DNA of 64,000 bases from Symbiodinium sp. CCMP2592 (lineage: Eukaryota; Sar; Dinophyceae; Suessiales; Symbiodiniaceae), in assembly GCA_905221615.1 (NCBI GenBank), contig CAJNDT010000147.1, positions 273,501 through 337,500 on the forward strand, written 5' to 3'. The translations under genes were made by a program, and so were the position numbers. Positions within the stretch are counted from its first letter, which is position 1; every line of letters begins with the position of its first letter. The notes below the pieces were generated by a model. That model had not been told where the DNA came from, searched no databases, and worked only from the letters and a program-made list of their open reading frames with translations. This document shows positions 48,085 through 59,741 of the stretch, one piece after another.

Positions 48085-49290
48085 TGTACTGTCAAGCCAC
48101 ACGAGCGATCCAACCAAAGATCGGTGCACTCCGCATCTTCGTTTGGATCCTGGAGCTTGGGGCGTAGGAGGGCTTAGGCTTACGGGGTTTAGGGCTCAGG
48201 GGTAGTTACAGCAGGGGGTCTATAGAGGAGTCTAGGCTTTGAGGGTTTAGGGTTAGGCGTAATTCACGATTCACGCCTTGCGTGGGGCTCGGAGGGGTTG
48301 GGTTCATCCCAAATTTGATATGCAGCCCGAAACTATACGCGCCTTAGAACCAAGGCAAGCACGCTTTCTTTATCGGTAACTTCTTGGATTTATCTCATAC
48401 CCAACTGCCCAACAAGTGCCAAGGAAAGCACGTCTTGAACATGCTTGACCCTGGGCCGTGCAAACCCCCACACCCTAAACCTAAAACCCCTTGGCCTAAG
48501 ACATGGTGGCTAGCAGTTAGCAGTTGGCACTGATGCTCAGTGGTTCCCATGTATTCGCAAGTTGTGGTGGTGGTGGTGGTGGTGGTGGTGGTGGTGGTGG
48601 TGGTGGTGGTGGTGGTGGTGGTGGTGGTGGTGGTAGTGGCGACGACGGCCGCCAACGGCCAACAAAGATTGAACAGTAGCAGCAGTCATGCTCCTTGTCG
48701 CAATTATAGGCCGGCGTCGTAGTGGAGCAACTTCAGTCTTTGTCTTCTCGTGGCTCGTCGTCGAACCCAGGACTTTCGCAAATGACCACTGCAACGCATA
48801 CTTCAGGCTTACTTGTGTGATCGTCGGCGCCTTGAACTCATGTAGATTTGAATAACAAGACCTCAAGACGAGCTGGATTCGGAACTAGACCCAGCTATGG
48901 CTTGAGTGACATCGCTTAAACGCTCACACATACCGCAGATCCCTCGGAGCTGAAGCTACTAAACTGAATCCAACTTCCTCCCTAAACTCTAACCCCTGCT
49001 CTTGAACCCGGCGTCCGTAAACTCGTGCATGAGCTTCAGGAGCTGTTGCACCAGGGGCTGAGTTGAGGCTCCTCCACGCAGGGCGTGGGAAAAAGGGCGC
49101 GGCTTTCTGTCGGGAGTTTTCGTTGTTCAGATTTGGGCTACGGGGTGCTTCAAGCCCATGGAAGCTGCTTGGAGTTGTAGAGTGAACTAAATGAACTAAG
49201 CTTCAGCTCAGAATGTCCTATACATGTGAAGGTTCGAAGACTCCAAGCCGGACTGCTTAAAGACAAAAACACAACAAAAGACAAACACCC
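48085..49290. other. Gene-free stretch with a (GGT)n tract
   Basis: Filler at 48160-48260 and the GGT microsatellite. No supportable exon; the His/Thr/Val-run frames come from the triplet repeat. Confidence 0.45.
48563..48636. repeat. (GGT)n microsatellite
   Basis: About 24 uninterrupted GGT triplets. Confidence 0.95.
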
Positions 49291-49299
49291 AACGCTCAC

Positions 49300-49367
49300 T
49301 CACACACACACACACACACACTCCCACACTCATGACCACAGATTTTCAGGCGTATATGTACACACCC

Positions 49368-49406
<39 letters not shown>

Positions 49407-49700
49407 CATATGCGAACAAATGTGTGTGAGTGTGCACATGAATGTCTGTGTAGGTGGCTAGGTAGGTATGTATATGTGTATGTACGTGTATGTGTGTGCA
49501 CGTGTATGTATGCACGAATGTACGAATGTACAAATGCGCGAATGCACGAATGCACGTACCTACTTACGGTTGCTTACGTGCGTACGTACGCAGGTATGTA
49601 TGTATGTATGTATGTACGCATTATATATTTATATATATGAACACATCCATATGTACTATGTATACTACGTATGTGCAGTTATGTTTACACACGCGTGGTG
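49300..49700. repeat. CA/TA/TG compound microsatellite
   Basis: (CA)n at 49301-49321, TA runs at 49370-49406, then a long TGTA/CGAA-rich stretch including (GTAT)n at 49594-49613. Frames here are artefacts. Confidence 0.85.
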
Positions 49701-50879
49701 TACGGATACATGTGTGTATGCGCGCACACCCACATGAAGTGGCCCTCCATCTTACTCCCAGGCGTTGACCGTGAGACCGAAGGCTTTCTAACTGCCACAA
49801 TACTCGACAGTCATATTCCCGAAACTGAGCCCCTGAACCCTTCCGAAACCCCCGACGAGGTAAGCTGCCTGCAGATCGTGCTGCGGCAATCGCCTCCGCC
49901 AGCATCTGAAGGGGCCGCCTTCTCAACCCCGAACCCCAAATCCTAAACCTCAAGCCCTTTATGAACGAGGTCTATAACCCTTTTTTGCCACTGGGCTTGG
50001 GGCTATTTAGCCCTTCTTTACACCTCTCTCTCTCTCTCTCTCTGCCGTGCCATCATCAAGTGTCTCGCAATGCAAGGGCACGAAAAATGCAGGCCAGAAT
50101 ATCAGGAAGCGTAGCGCGAACGCTGAACCTCCTTCATCCTTCGGGCCACTGAACTGGACAAGAACTTCTTTACACCTGGACTACGCATATATAACCCCAA
50201 ACTCTAAACCCCTGGCCCTAAACCTTAAGCCCTAAACCTCAAGCCTATATAAATCCTAAACCTAGGAGGCTCGGCTCGGCGGCTGAAGCTTCTTGTGGTT
50301 TCGGGTTCAGGGTTTTTTTCAGCTTATGGTCTAGGACCGCTTAGGGTTTATAAGGTTGAGAGTTTTTAGGGTTTCAGCACTCACTCTCAGACAAGCCTAG
50401 GCGAGGTTTTAGGGCTTGAAGTCTCAGGTTCAGGGATTACTGTAGGTTGATTACGTGCTTGGTGCTGTTGCACTCTTCAACTTGAAGCTCTGGCGCTTCG
50501 GGCTGCAAGGTTTCAGGGTTTCAGGCTGTAAGGTTTCAGGGTTCAGGCTTCAGGGTTTTAGGGTTCGGGCTGTAAGGTTTTAGGGTTCAGGTTTCAGGGT
50601 TTAAGGGGCTGAGCTTCGAGTCGGACCCGGGCTGACATGGGTTGACCTGCTGCCGCCACCCAGACCAAGTGCAGAACGAATGGCGAAACTCGGCGCGACC
50701 ATTGAGAACCCATAGAACTGCAGCCATCGGCGGTAGAAGACATGATAGTGACAGTTGTGCTCAGACAGCAAACTAGCAGCAGTAAGTGCTGCTCGGTCGG
50801 TGTCTGCAAGTAGCTGTGCCAGTACCCCTTCAACCCAACCAGCCTACAGCACCTGATCCGATACCCTAACCCTTATAAC

Positions 50880-51135
50880 CCCTAATATAATTTCTACACC
50901 ACCCCTCAAACGACCAAATCAAGCCCCCCTTAAACCCTAAACCCTAACTAAAGCCCTAAACCTAAACCCCTAAACCTTAAACCCTTAAACCCTTTTTTTT
51001 TACACCTGGACTACGCATATGCCTTAAACCCTAAACCTTCAACCCTGAACCCTAAACCCCTTAACCTTAAAACCTAAACCACTTAAACCCTCAACCCTTC
51101 AACCCTTAAACCTTGAACCTCTAAACCCTAGAGCC
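50880..51135. repeat. Dense CCCTAAA-oriented telomere-like filler
   Basis: Continuous AACCCTAAACC variants on the plus strand, interrupted by a T9 run and TACACCTGGACTACGCATAT at 51001-51020. Confidence 0.85.
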
Positions 51136-51189
51136 CTACACCCGAAAGGAGCTTAGCCTCGAAAGGAGGGATGCCTTGCTCTGCAGAAG

Positions 51190-51460
51190 ATAGGAAACCT
51201 CGGGTTTAGGCTTTGAGCGTTTTGAGGCTTCAGGGTTTAGGGGCTTCTTTTGGTCGGTTTAGGGTTTAGGGTCTAGGGTTTAGGGTTTGAGCGTTTTGGG
51301 GCTTCAGGGTTTAGGGTCTAGGGTTTAGGGTTTGAGCGGTTTAGGGTGCCAGTGTTCAGGGTTTCGGGTATATAGGGCTTTTAGGGTTTAGGGCTTGAGT
51401 AATTTAGGGACTCAGGGTTTCGGGTTTAAGGTTTAGAGGTTTAGGGTTTGCCTTAGCCCT
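51190..51460. repeat. Dense TTTAGGG-oriented telomere-like filler
   Basis: Continuous GGGTTTAGGG variants, the opposite orientation to 50880-51135. A phrase containing TAGGGTTTGAGCG recurs about every 60 bp. Confidence 0.85.
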
Positions 51461-51543
51461 GAATAACCTACCTTTTTAGGGTTCCTTATTATGATTTCCT
51501 TATATAAGTCCTTAAAACGGTAGGTCCTTCAGGGTTAAGGTAG
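51451..51543. mobile_element. Family-G TIR element, inverted
   Basis: CCTTAGCCCTGAATAACCTA to GGTCCTTCAGGGTTAAGG, the reverse orientation of 16276-16371. Confidence 0.8.
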
Positions 51544-53114
51544 GGTTTAGGGTTAGAGGTTCAGGGTTTACGGAACTTTTTCCACAAGGGACGCGACTGC
51601 TGCCCTTACTTCAGTGGGGTTTGTGGTGTGATGGTAGGGCCTTTTGTTTAACACGGGGTGCTGCGTGACTCGTTTTTGGCTCAATGGCTGAAAGCCTCCT
51701 GTTTTTAGGCTTTAGGGTCTTAGGGAGGCGGACAGCTAGAGGATTTAGGCTTTGGGGGTGTAGGCTCTGGGGTTCAGAGGGTGTAGGGCTTTAGGGCTTC
51801 AGGGTTTACGGCTCTAGGTTTTAGGTTTGAGCTTAGGATTCAGGGTGTAGTCTTTGAGGTTTCCGGGTGCCCTGTCGTTGAAGCCTGTTTTGTAGGTTCC
51901 TCCGAATGAAGTCTCTGGCAAAAAGGTTCATGTAGGTGTCGTGGTTTCAGAGGGGTTTAGGGTTCAGGATTTGCTAGCTGTGTCAAACAAGTTTCGACTG
52001 CAAAACACTGCCACGAAGCTTAGTAGCTCCAAGAGGGAGATGCACTAGCCCTGAATCCCTGAATCTCCCGTCATGTTGGAACATCAGAAGCTTGCTGCAA
52101 TGTTTTGCATCCACAGATCTGGGACTGCTTGGAAAAAGAACCCCCCTAAACCACAAGCCATGAACCACCGAACCACAAACCAAAACCCGTAAGCCCAAAC
52201 GTTGCACTCAAACCGCCGAAAGACAATCCTAATTCAGCATCCCCAGCACTTTTTTCGGGATCGAACGGTTTAGCGTTTAGGGTTCAGGGTTAGGGTTGCT
52301 GGGCCCTTGGTTTACAAGCCCGATTACCCTAAACCTAAGCACTTGACTCCTTAACATGGCCTCATTCTCTTCTAGACCCAAGAGTAACCTAGGAACAAGA
52401 AAGATAACCTAGGAACAAGAAAGAGCGCCCTTTTTTGGTTTAAAGGGGCTTATAGGGGAACCTGAACCCTAAAGAAAGGGAATAAGGGCCTACTCTAGGT
52501 CCCAGTCTTCGATGAACGCTTTGGTCTTCGGGGCTCGTGGCCAAGGCATTTTCAAGTGTTCAATGGAGAAGGATTTACGCTCTCACAGCAGGGACTTTGC
52601 CATGACTCCGAAGTGGAGGCTATGGGCTCTGTCAAGTTGCAGAACATTCTGGAAAGACATGTCGATCCAAGTTTGAGGACTTAGGGTTAGGGGCGGTTGA
52701 GGTTCTTGGGGTCTATGCAACTAGCGACCTGGTCCTGACAATTCGTGCAACATTTCCGGGCCCATGCGTCTGCTTAACTGCAGACCCGTAAAAACCACAA
52801 CTTCATGTTCAAGGAATGCATCTTTGAACTTTCAGGACACCTAAGGGCTTTGGGTTTAGGTGTTGGGGTTTAGGGACGCACTATTCAATCACACCCTACA
52901 CCGAGCCACGATGTGCTCCTGCTGAGCCCAGGTTGCCGTCTCTAGTATGGAATTCGACACCTTCGGGGCCGAAATTATAGGGGCCTCAATATGTAGAATA
53001 GGGTTCCTGTTAAAGGGGTCTGTGTGCGCCGCTTTCAGGAATTCCTTTCAGGGCATGGGTTTGGGAGAAGTCTGGAGTTTACAGACACTTGCTTAGAAAC
53101 AAACCTAAGAGCGG

Positions 53115-53215
53115 CATTCTCCATTGTAGTGGCTTGTTTGAGTTTAGCCAGTTCTACTTATTTAGGATCCGATAAGGCAACCCAGAAAAGGATCTACAAA
53201 TGAGACTATCGGCTC
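53115..53215. mobile_element. Degenerate family-C TIR element
   Basis: TTCTCCATTGTAGTGGCTTG at the left and GATCTACAAATGAGACTATC at the right retain the family-C plan with many substitutions. Confidence 0.55.
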
Positions 53216-53537
53216 TAGGAAAGGTCCTAACCCATCAGCATCCCAAGCCGGTCTAAACAGGCAGGGGTGAAAAGGTCTCTCGCTCAAGCTTTGCACTCTA
53301 AGGACCAGAGGGTCTTGCGCTATTGCACCGGCTGGTAGAAGTTTCGTTTGAGCGCATGCTTGGTGAGCACATCAGCTGCTGGGAATCTCAACCCCAAACC
53401 CTAAACCCGCAAAACCCGCCACGAAAGGGATCAATGATTATTAATTGAGGTCGTGATTAGGCGAGAATCGCGTTTCGCCGGAGCTGACAATACTACCACG
53501 ATACTACCACTACTCCTGCTGCTGCCACTGCTACCAC

Positions 53538-53566
53538 CACTATTATTATTATTACTACTACTACTA

Positions 53567-53650
<84 letters not shown>
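53538..53650. repeat. (ACT)n triplet microsatellite
   Basis: Over 30 ACT/CTA triplets with a few ATT and TCT interruptions. The Ser, Val and Leu runs on both strands are artefacts. Confidence 0.95.
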
Positions 53651-53651
<1 letters not shown>

Positions 53652-53779
53652 GATTTTCAATTGAACGCTGCGCGAGCGTGCTCTGCGCGTTGCGGACGAT
53701 TGCCGCTTTGGCACTCATTAATGGGGGAAAACCGACTTCGGCTCGATTCTGAATGGCAAAGGCAAAAAAGCACCCAGAA

Positions 53780-54200
53780 ACCCACTAACAAAAACCAACC
53801 TCACAAGGCAAGGAGCAAAGCCAATCGGAACTGAGCCTGAGCCTAAAGCCTCTGGGGGGCCTGCGACTCCTCAAGACACTCTTGGCCCGTACGCGGGGTG
53901 GGCTATGCCCACCTGTTGTGGTGTCCGGCCTTCCCGCGCACAGGCACCCATGTTGTGCATTCCTGCCCGTAAATTTTGGGCCAGCACCCAGCTTGCGGCC
54001 GGGCTGCCGGCCTTTCAACAGAGGCTAGGCGGCCGGAGATCTGACACAATCATGAACACGGGCTGTGGCAGGCGGCACGAGGGGACTGCCCATGCGAATA
54101 TCGCAGGTACCTCCTTCATCCGTTTTTGGAGCAAGGCCAGTGGCACGTTTTGCTCCGAGGCCTCGTGCTAGCCACCAACCGTGAAGTAAAACGAAACACA
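53780..54200. other. GC-rich stretch with frames on both strands
   Basis: The plus strand is open at 53905-54171 and the minus strand at 53785-54018. I recognise no domain and cannot choose a strand. It might be an exon remnant. Confidence 0.2.
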
Positions 54201-54221
54201 GAAACCGCGAAAAGCAGGTCT

Positions 54222-54362
54222 ACTACTACTAATAATAATAATAACGCTGATAATAACTACTACTATCACTGTGATTATTACTACTATTACGACTATAGTT
54301 ACTAATACTACTACTATTGGTTACGATTACTACATTTACAACTATTACTAATTACTCGTACT
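54222..54362. repeat. ACT/AAT triplet-rich microsatellite
   Basis: Degenerate ACT, AAT and ATT triplets with GATAATAAC interruptions. Confidence 0.8.
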
Positions 54363-54560
54363 ACAAACCCCGACGGACACGGCCAGACGTTTATTATCAC
54401 CACCCTGACCCCAAACCCTGCCCCAAGAGAGACCCCCCCGCAAAACAACCTCCCAGGAAGGGAGGGCACACCAACATTAAGGAACCCCGCGAAACAGTAT
54501 ATACCTCAATCCGAAACCTGTAAACCTCGAAGATGACTCAAAGACATCTGGGATCGATAC

Positions 54561-54650
54561 CTGGACACTCAAAGGGGAAGTACCCTAAACAGTCGGATCC
54601 TTATAAGGACCCCCGAATAAGGTATGTACCCCTAATTGTCGGAAACTCCA
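54561..54650. mobile_element. Truncated family-A TIR element
   Basis: The core TACCCTAAACAGTCGGATCC and right arm CCCCTAATTGTCGGAAACTC are present; the left arm is decayed. Confidence 0.65.
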
Positions 54651-54941
54651 AAGAGCCCCTGCGCAGCCAAGCGGCCAACCACGGCGAATCCATGTCCGCC
54701 CTTGCTTCCAGAAGCTTCTTGACTATCCTCAGCGGAAGACGGACGACCCTTCTAACATCCCAAGCGACGAAATGCTAACACACTTGACTTAACACCAAAC
54801 TCCGGCCTTAAATCACGAGCTCTGAACCCTAAATCCTTGAGGGCTGCGCGCCCCGTCAAGGCACGGCAAATGGCCAGCCTGTGCAGCCCCTTGAAGGGCC
54901 GTGCGCGGCCCGGCCAGGACATCCTGCTTCGTGCTCTGATG

Positions 54942-55040
54942 TAAGAATCTGATTAAGAAACCTTGGGCCTTTATTCGGGTTCCCTATATGAATCCTGCTA
55001 TGTTGGGGTTTTTGGCCCAGGGTTTCTTAATCAGGTTCCG
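54942..55040. mobile_element. Family-J TIR element (complete copy)
   Basis: AATCTGATTAAGAAACCTTG at the left mirrors GGGTTTCTTAATCAGGTTC at the right, with TATATGAATCCTGCTATG in the centre. Confidence 0.8.
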
Positions 55041-56205
55041 ACATTAGGGCTTACTTAGGAGTTGAATCTAAAGGTTGTGGTTAATGTCTTGCGGCAGCGC
55101 GTCTTCGCCCTGACTATTGAAAATTCAAATGATTTGTTGCCAGGCCTAAGACTGAGTTGCTAGTTCAGTATTGAGAGCATATGTTTACTCAATATGTGAC
55201 ATTGTTTAAAATATGTGGTTCTGGTAGATCGAGTGCTGTTTTGTTTAAGGCGGAAGTGTGGAGGACTCAGAGCGGTTTGGATCTGGCTGTTCGTGCCCAT
55301 GTGGCCTGTCCAATCAAGTAACTGTGCTGCGTCTCGTGTCTACTGGTCTTCGTGTCCGTATTGAAACCCAGTGATGACAGTTGTGATGCTGCTGTTTCTG
55401 TGACTAATGCTGATCGCGATCATGCCCGCTGTGATTTGCTGACAAAAATGATGACACGAACTAGATTCGACCGCATTTGGTGCCTGTCGAGGTTTACTTT
55501 GCAGGGTTTGGACGCAAGAGCTTTGGGTTGTCGACACCTAGGCACCCGAAACCCTTTGTGAGCCTAAACTGCATATCCTGTGTGCTGTTGGGTTTGGTGG
55601 CACCACCAGCCACGAACCACAACACAACTCGAACTATCTGATCTGCACAGCTTACATGAACTATGGTTCTTACCTGCCCTCAACCACTTGCCTAGGGCCC
55701 AAAGGGGTTAGGGTGTAGAGTTCAGGGCACTTTAGGGTTAGGTTTACCAATGCCAAGATGCTGCTCTCGCACGAAGGAGCTCGTCGACTATGTCTCCATG
55801 TCCGCAGCGTGCGGCGCACTGTAGTGCCTGCAGTTAGTGCCGTAGGAGGACCCTCATAATGCCATCTTCATTGCGGAGTTTATGCTGCAGGGTTTCGGGT
55901 GTGAACAGTCTTGTTCGAATATCAAACTTGAATCTAACCTTTTTGCACCTGCTAGCAGCTGCTTCTCAAAATGGCAAGCCCCCAAAAGGGACCAGCACCA
56001 GCGCAGCCTTTTTGGAAGGTGGTTTGGACATCCGCCTACTATCGCAGTCTATACGTCCCTTGGGCAAATGTCGGAATGTGGAGTTACTTGCGGCATGAGG
56101 CATGGCATCAGTTTGAGCTAGAGAAAGCATGAAGCGTGGGTTGGGGACTCGGACGTCAATTCGCCCTGTCCTAAACGACATGGGGCGGGGGGGTACACAA
56201 ACCTC
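55041..56205. other. Gene-free stretch
   Basis: Little filler here, but the 65-79 codon frames are antisense pairs without domains. Nothing else was seen. Confidence 0.35.
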
Positions 56206-56208
56206 AGT

Positions 56209-56304
56209 AACTACCCTAAGGCCCCAAAGTAGTTCCTTTTTGGGCTTTGTATATAGAATCCTTTAAGGTAATCCCCAAAACGAACTACTTTGGGGCCTAT
56301 GGGT
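56209..56304. mobile_element. Family-C TIR element (subfamily 1)
   Basis: AACTACCCTAAGGCCCCAAA to TTTGGGGCCTATGGGTA. It is nearly identical to 3583-3679, suggesting recent activity. Confidence 0.85.
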
Positions 56305-56512
56305 AGAGTACCTGTGTCTGTGGAAGCCTACTACGCAACGCAAAGATACTTTCAGACTTCGGGGACAAGTGCTAGGTCAGTAGCCCATTATTCACACGGG
56401 CATCCTGTTCAGGCTGTGCAGTTTGCATGCAGACCACCCAGGACAGCAGGTCGTCAGGTGCTACTACGATAATTAACTTTCGTTAACTAAACCCTATACC
56501 CCTTCAGGGGAA

Positions 56513-56630
56513 TATCGGGGCCTTAATAATTGGTATAGGGTTTTGTGGCCCACTATACTATAACTACAATAAGGAACCCCCAAATAATGAATATAGGCAC
56601 TTATAATTGAATTAAAGGCCCCTAAATAAG
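56513..56630. mobile_element. Family-D TIR element
   Basis: TATCGGGGCCTTAATAATTG to TTAAAGGCCCCTAAATA; it has an extra TATAGGCACTTATAATTG block. Confidence 0.7.
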
Positions 56631-56878
56631 ATTTCGTCCTTGAGGACGGGAGGACGTCCTGATGACCGAATGCTCTGCACCTCGAGCCCCGGAAACCCAG
56701 ACATCGAATGAGACGCCAAGCTTATTGGGTTTAGGGTTTAGGGTTTCGAAGTTTACTGAAAGGCCCATCCCGAGCCTAGATACGATTTGGGGTCCAGGTG
56801 TGGTTGCGATTGGGGTTGGTGTTAAGGCTTTCGGGGTGAATCGACGCTAAATACTCTCAAGCTTTGGAGGACCCTTAC

Positions 56879-56979
56879 AGGGAACTCCAGAAAGTTGGAA
56901 TATTGTTTCATGGTAGGATACCCTATAATTTACCATAGAAGGGTTAGGATAATCATATTCCAACTTTCTGGCTTTTACT
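56879..56979. mobile_element. Family-B TIR element
   Basis: AGGGAACTCCAGAAAGTTGG to CCAACTTTCTGGCTTTTACT, almost identical to 32598-32701. Confidence 0.9.
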
Positions 56980-57154
56980 TTAAACAAAACTGCTCCTTTG
57001 TTGTCCAGCTCGTGTCAGACACATGCCAGGTGAGACCCAGCCCTCCTTCTGACTGCGGAGAGACAAAGACTGCTTGCCCACGTGGATCTCGGGACTTTCT
57101 CCCTCTCGCATTTCGGGTTCGAGCGCTTGGGGATTAGGATTTAGGGTGTAGGGG

Positions 57155-57250
57155 TTACCTTAACCCTGAAGGACCTACCTTTTTAAGGACTTATATCAGG
57201 AAATCAGAATAAGGAACCCTAAAAAGGTAGGTTATTCAGGGTTAAGGTAG
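57155..57250. mobile_element. Family-G TIR element
   Basis: TACCTTAACCCTGAAGGACC to GGTTATTCAGGGTTAAGGTA, very close to 16276-16371. Confidence 0.85.
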
Positions 57251-57660
57251 GGTTTAGGGTGAGATCAAGGACTTGGCAGCGTCTGTAGATCAGGATGCTC
57301 GAGGGTGTATGTACCCAGGAATTAGCACTTGGGTTTAATGGGAAAGTCTTGGCAGGTGAGCATTTGGGACGTTGAACACATGAGGGCATCCTCTCCATTT
57401 CTGTGCCTTGCCTGCGCATGCATACAGACACACATCACTTCAGACAGTCAGAAAGCCGCGCAGACATCAGTCACACACATACTCATTGTTACCTGAACAA
57501 TGCCGGTCCCTTACTTTCTGGTTGCATGCTTGTATGCATGCTACATAGTGTACGTATGCATAAGTTAACTTTTCCGCCAAAATTTCATGTGTGTGTGTGA
57601 ACCATATGGCTGCGAGTATGTGAGAGCGGCGTCTTCGGGCCACCCACTGGAAGCTGTCAC

Positions 57661-58626
57661 TCAGTCCTCCAGCATCCGAGACCACTGTGTGTCTGCAAGG
57701 GCCGTCTTGATCTCCTCCCAGTTCTGCAGGAAGCTTTCGATCTTGCCGTCATGCAGCTTTTGATAGCGTCCAGCCACCTGCACGGGTGGAGATTTGCAGG
57801 AGGTTCCTCTGAGCATGAAACTCCACACGTCGCCCAAGTCTTTCACAATATCCTCGTAGTAGACACGACGGTATTGAACGGCATTGGATTCCAAAAACTT
57901 GGCCAAACGGGAGTTCTCAGCTTCACTGGTCTTGAGTTCTCTGAGAAGTAGTTTTGGGCTGATCGTGACCTTCTGCTTCTTGATCGCGCCAGCCGTCTTA
58001 TCATCTTGCGTTGCTGCAACGCCCTGGACCGCATTGGCATGGCCCGAAACGAGCCTTCTCACCAGGTTCTTGCGCTGTACCCAGAGTATCCGGATCGAGT
58101 GATTGCTGGAATACTGGCGAAACCAGGCGGGCCAATCCTCAAGAAAGCCTTGGTTGATTTTCCAGTTGAACCCTCGGATAAATTTGCCGCTGCCCAACTC
58201 ACGCGCACTGATCTGAACATAGCGCTCCACCTGCCATGGCATCTTCTTGCCATCCACAACCATGTCGCTAGGTACGTCTGCAGGATTGAAGAATCTCCGG
58301 ATCGCCATTTTGCGTAGTGCAGGTGGCCACCAGGAAGTATCGTTGCAGCAGAGAATCTCTGGTTGTACGTCAATGCACGGGTGTTGGTTGATCTTTTCTG
58401 TCAACCAGTGCGTACCCGAGCGCTGCTGAGCAAGGAGAATAACCCAAGTTTGCTCAGGCTTCTGCTTGGCATCTTCCAACGACAACGGCTTGGGTTGAGA
58501 CACGGATTCAGACTGGTTTGGACTCAAGGAGTTCGAACAGAATGAAAGCATAGCCGAGTGCATGAAGCCTGTGGTCAGAAGACTGCCTATAAAGATGCCA
58601 TAGAGCAGACCACGCCAGAACGGCAT
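57661..58626 (-). CDS. Membrane-anchored sulfotransferase-like protein
   Basis: A 321-residue single-exon protein. A transmembrane segment at residues ~3-21 (WRGLLYGIFIGSLLTTGF) gives a type II anchor, as in Golgi sulfotransferases. RSGTHWL (69-75) after a hydrophobic strand is the 5'-phosphosulfate loop. RKNLVRRLVS (185-194) matches the 3'-phosphate-binding Arg/Ser motif. Together these imply transfer of sulfate from PAPS to a carbohydrate or small acceptor in the secretory lumen; the substrate is unknown. The frame stays open to an ATG at 58701, but those 25 extra codons run through CCCTAAA filler. I therefore prefer the ATG at 58626, which directly follows a GCAG that could be a trans-splice acceptor. 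No introns are needed. Confidence 0.8.
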   Translation of the reverse strand: MPFWRGLLYGIFIGSLLTTGFMHSAMLSFCSNSLSPNQSESVSQPKPLSLEDAKQKPEQTWVILLAQQRSGTHWLTEKINQHPCIDVQPEILCCNDTSWWPPALRKMAIRRFFNPADVPSDMVVDGKKMPWQVERYVQISARELGSGKFIRGFNWKINQGFLEDWPAWFRQYSSNHSIRILWVQRKNLVRRLVSGHANAVQGVAATQDDKTAGAIKKQKVTISPKLLLRELKTSEAENSRLAKFLESNAVQYRRVYYEDIVKDLGDVWSFMLRGTSCKSPPVQVAGRYQKLHDGKIESFLQNWEEIKTALADTQWSRMLED

Positions 58627-59145
58627 CTGCTTCCACAGGAGCACCGGATTGCAAGTGAACAACCCTATAACCCCTAAACAGCGACCCAAAACAAGATGCA
58701 CGTTTGCTTTCGTTTTTGGCCCTGCGCGGCCAGCCGAAGGGCCCCTGTCGTACTACCGACGTCGACGTGTATATACAATGACGAAAACCCTTTAAAGCCT
58801 ATACAAACATGTGTGTTCTCTACAACGGATATGATTGACGATGCTTCTTCTTCTTCTTGTTAATATTTGTGCTTACTCTTGGAACTTCGATCATGTTTAT
58901 CATTGTTAATATTGCCTGGAAAAGTGATGCAAATTACGAAACCGCTGTACTCCAAAAACCCAGGCGAAAGACACACTGCAGACCTGAGCCAAACGGAAGC
59001 TCCGAACTTGGAAACCTACACCCTGATCTAGTTGTTGCTTAGGTTTTTTTTTTGCCGGCCGCGGTTTTAGGGCTTAGGGCAGCAGGTGTTGCGGTTGCTG
59101 AAGGACCCTGTTTCCGTCTCGCAGTGGTCTTGGAAGCAGTTTCCT
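58627..59145. other. Spacer upstream of the sulfotransferase
   Basis: CCCTAAA filler, then an AT-rich stretch with a CTT microsatellite (58843-58857). I see no promoter motif; dinoflagellate promoters are not recognisable by TATA boxes. Confidence 0.4.
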
Positions 59146-59281
59146 TAGGGCCCCAAAGAGCACATAGGCAAAACTAAGGATAGGGATATCCTATATAAAC
59201 CCCCTTATAATGAAGCCCAATAAGGTAGGGATATCCCCATAAAATGCTTATGCTTAGCTTATGTTCTTTTTGGGTCCCTAA
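59146..59281. mobile_element. Family-I TIR element
   Basis: TAGGGCCCCAAAGAGCACAT to ATGTTCTTTTTGGGTCCCTA, with GGATAGGGATATCC inside. Sibling of 28958-29088. Confidence 0.85.
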
Positions 59282-59310
59282 TTCCTGCAGGCGAGTTCAG
59301 AGGTTAAGCA

Positions 59311-59402
59311 CCCAGACCTTCCAAAATCCCACTAATTAAGGAATATACCTTAATTCATATTTGGGATCCTATTATGATTTAAGGGATTTTGGAAGGTCTG
59401 GG
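59311..59402. mobile_element. Single-copy TIR element (family L)
   Basis: CCCAGACCTTCCAAAATCCC is a perfect inverse of GGGATTTTGGAAGGTCTGGG. The 20-bp perfect arms suggest a young or conserved copy. Confidence 0.85.
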
Positions 59403-59517
59403 CAGTTTCGGTTCCGGGGCTTTCAAAATTCGGGATCCTGAGCCTGGGCAGCTTCGACGTGAAGTTGCTGGGGTTGATTCCTCTTGAGTCTCCCTGTCTA
59501 CTTGAAGGTTCATGGGT

Positions 59518-59565
59518 AGTTATAAGTGGGGTTATAAGTAAGGCAACTATACCTATAACTTAGAA
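59518..59565. mobile_element. Fragment resembling the centre of family F
   Basis: GTTATAAGTGGGGTTATAAG and CTATACCTATAACTT resemble the centre of family F; the outer arms are missing. Confidence 0.35.
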
Positions 59566-59571
59566 GGGGCC

Positions 59572-59648
59572 CCGCCCTGTAATAGTGGTATAATAGGAAT
59601 ATAATAGGGCCCTAATATAATCCTTATAGTCACTATTACAGCTTCTAA
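59572..59648. mobile_element. Family-K TIR element
   Basis: TGTAATAGTGGTATAATAGG is mirrored by TTATAGTCACTATTACA; reverse orientation of 25513-25608. Confidence 0.75.
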
Positions 59649-59741
59649 CCTATAACCCTTCAGAAGGGGACGCCGTGGACGCTTGTTTCTTCCTTGTGTG
59701 GACGCTTGTTTGCTCCTTGTCGATTGTGTTCCCAGCCGGTG

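Larger units (their letters stand above)
49960..53450. other. Gene-free, filler-dominated stretch
   Basis: Mostly CCCTAAA/TTTAGGG-type filler, whose orientation switches near 51140-51190. It holds one family-G element, decayed family-D and family-C relics (52977-53025, 53115-53215) and a short tandem duplication of AACCTAGGAACAAGAAAGA at 52386-52425. No gene is supportable. Confidence 0.55.

Noticed and set aside
53453-53752. Leu-, Ser- and Val-run frames
   Set aside because: Artefacts of the ACT microsatellite.
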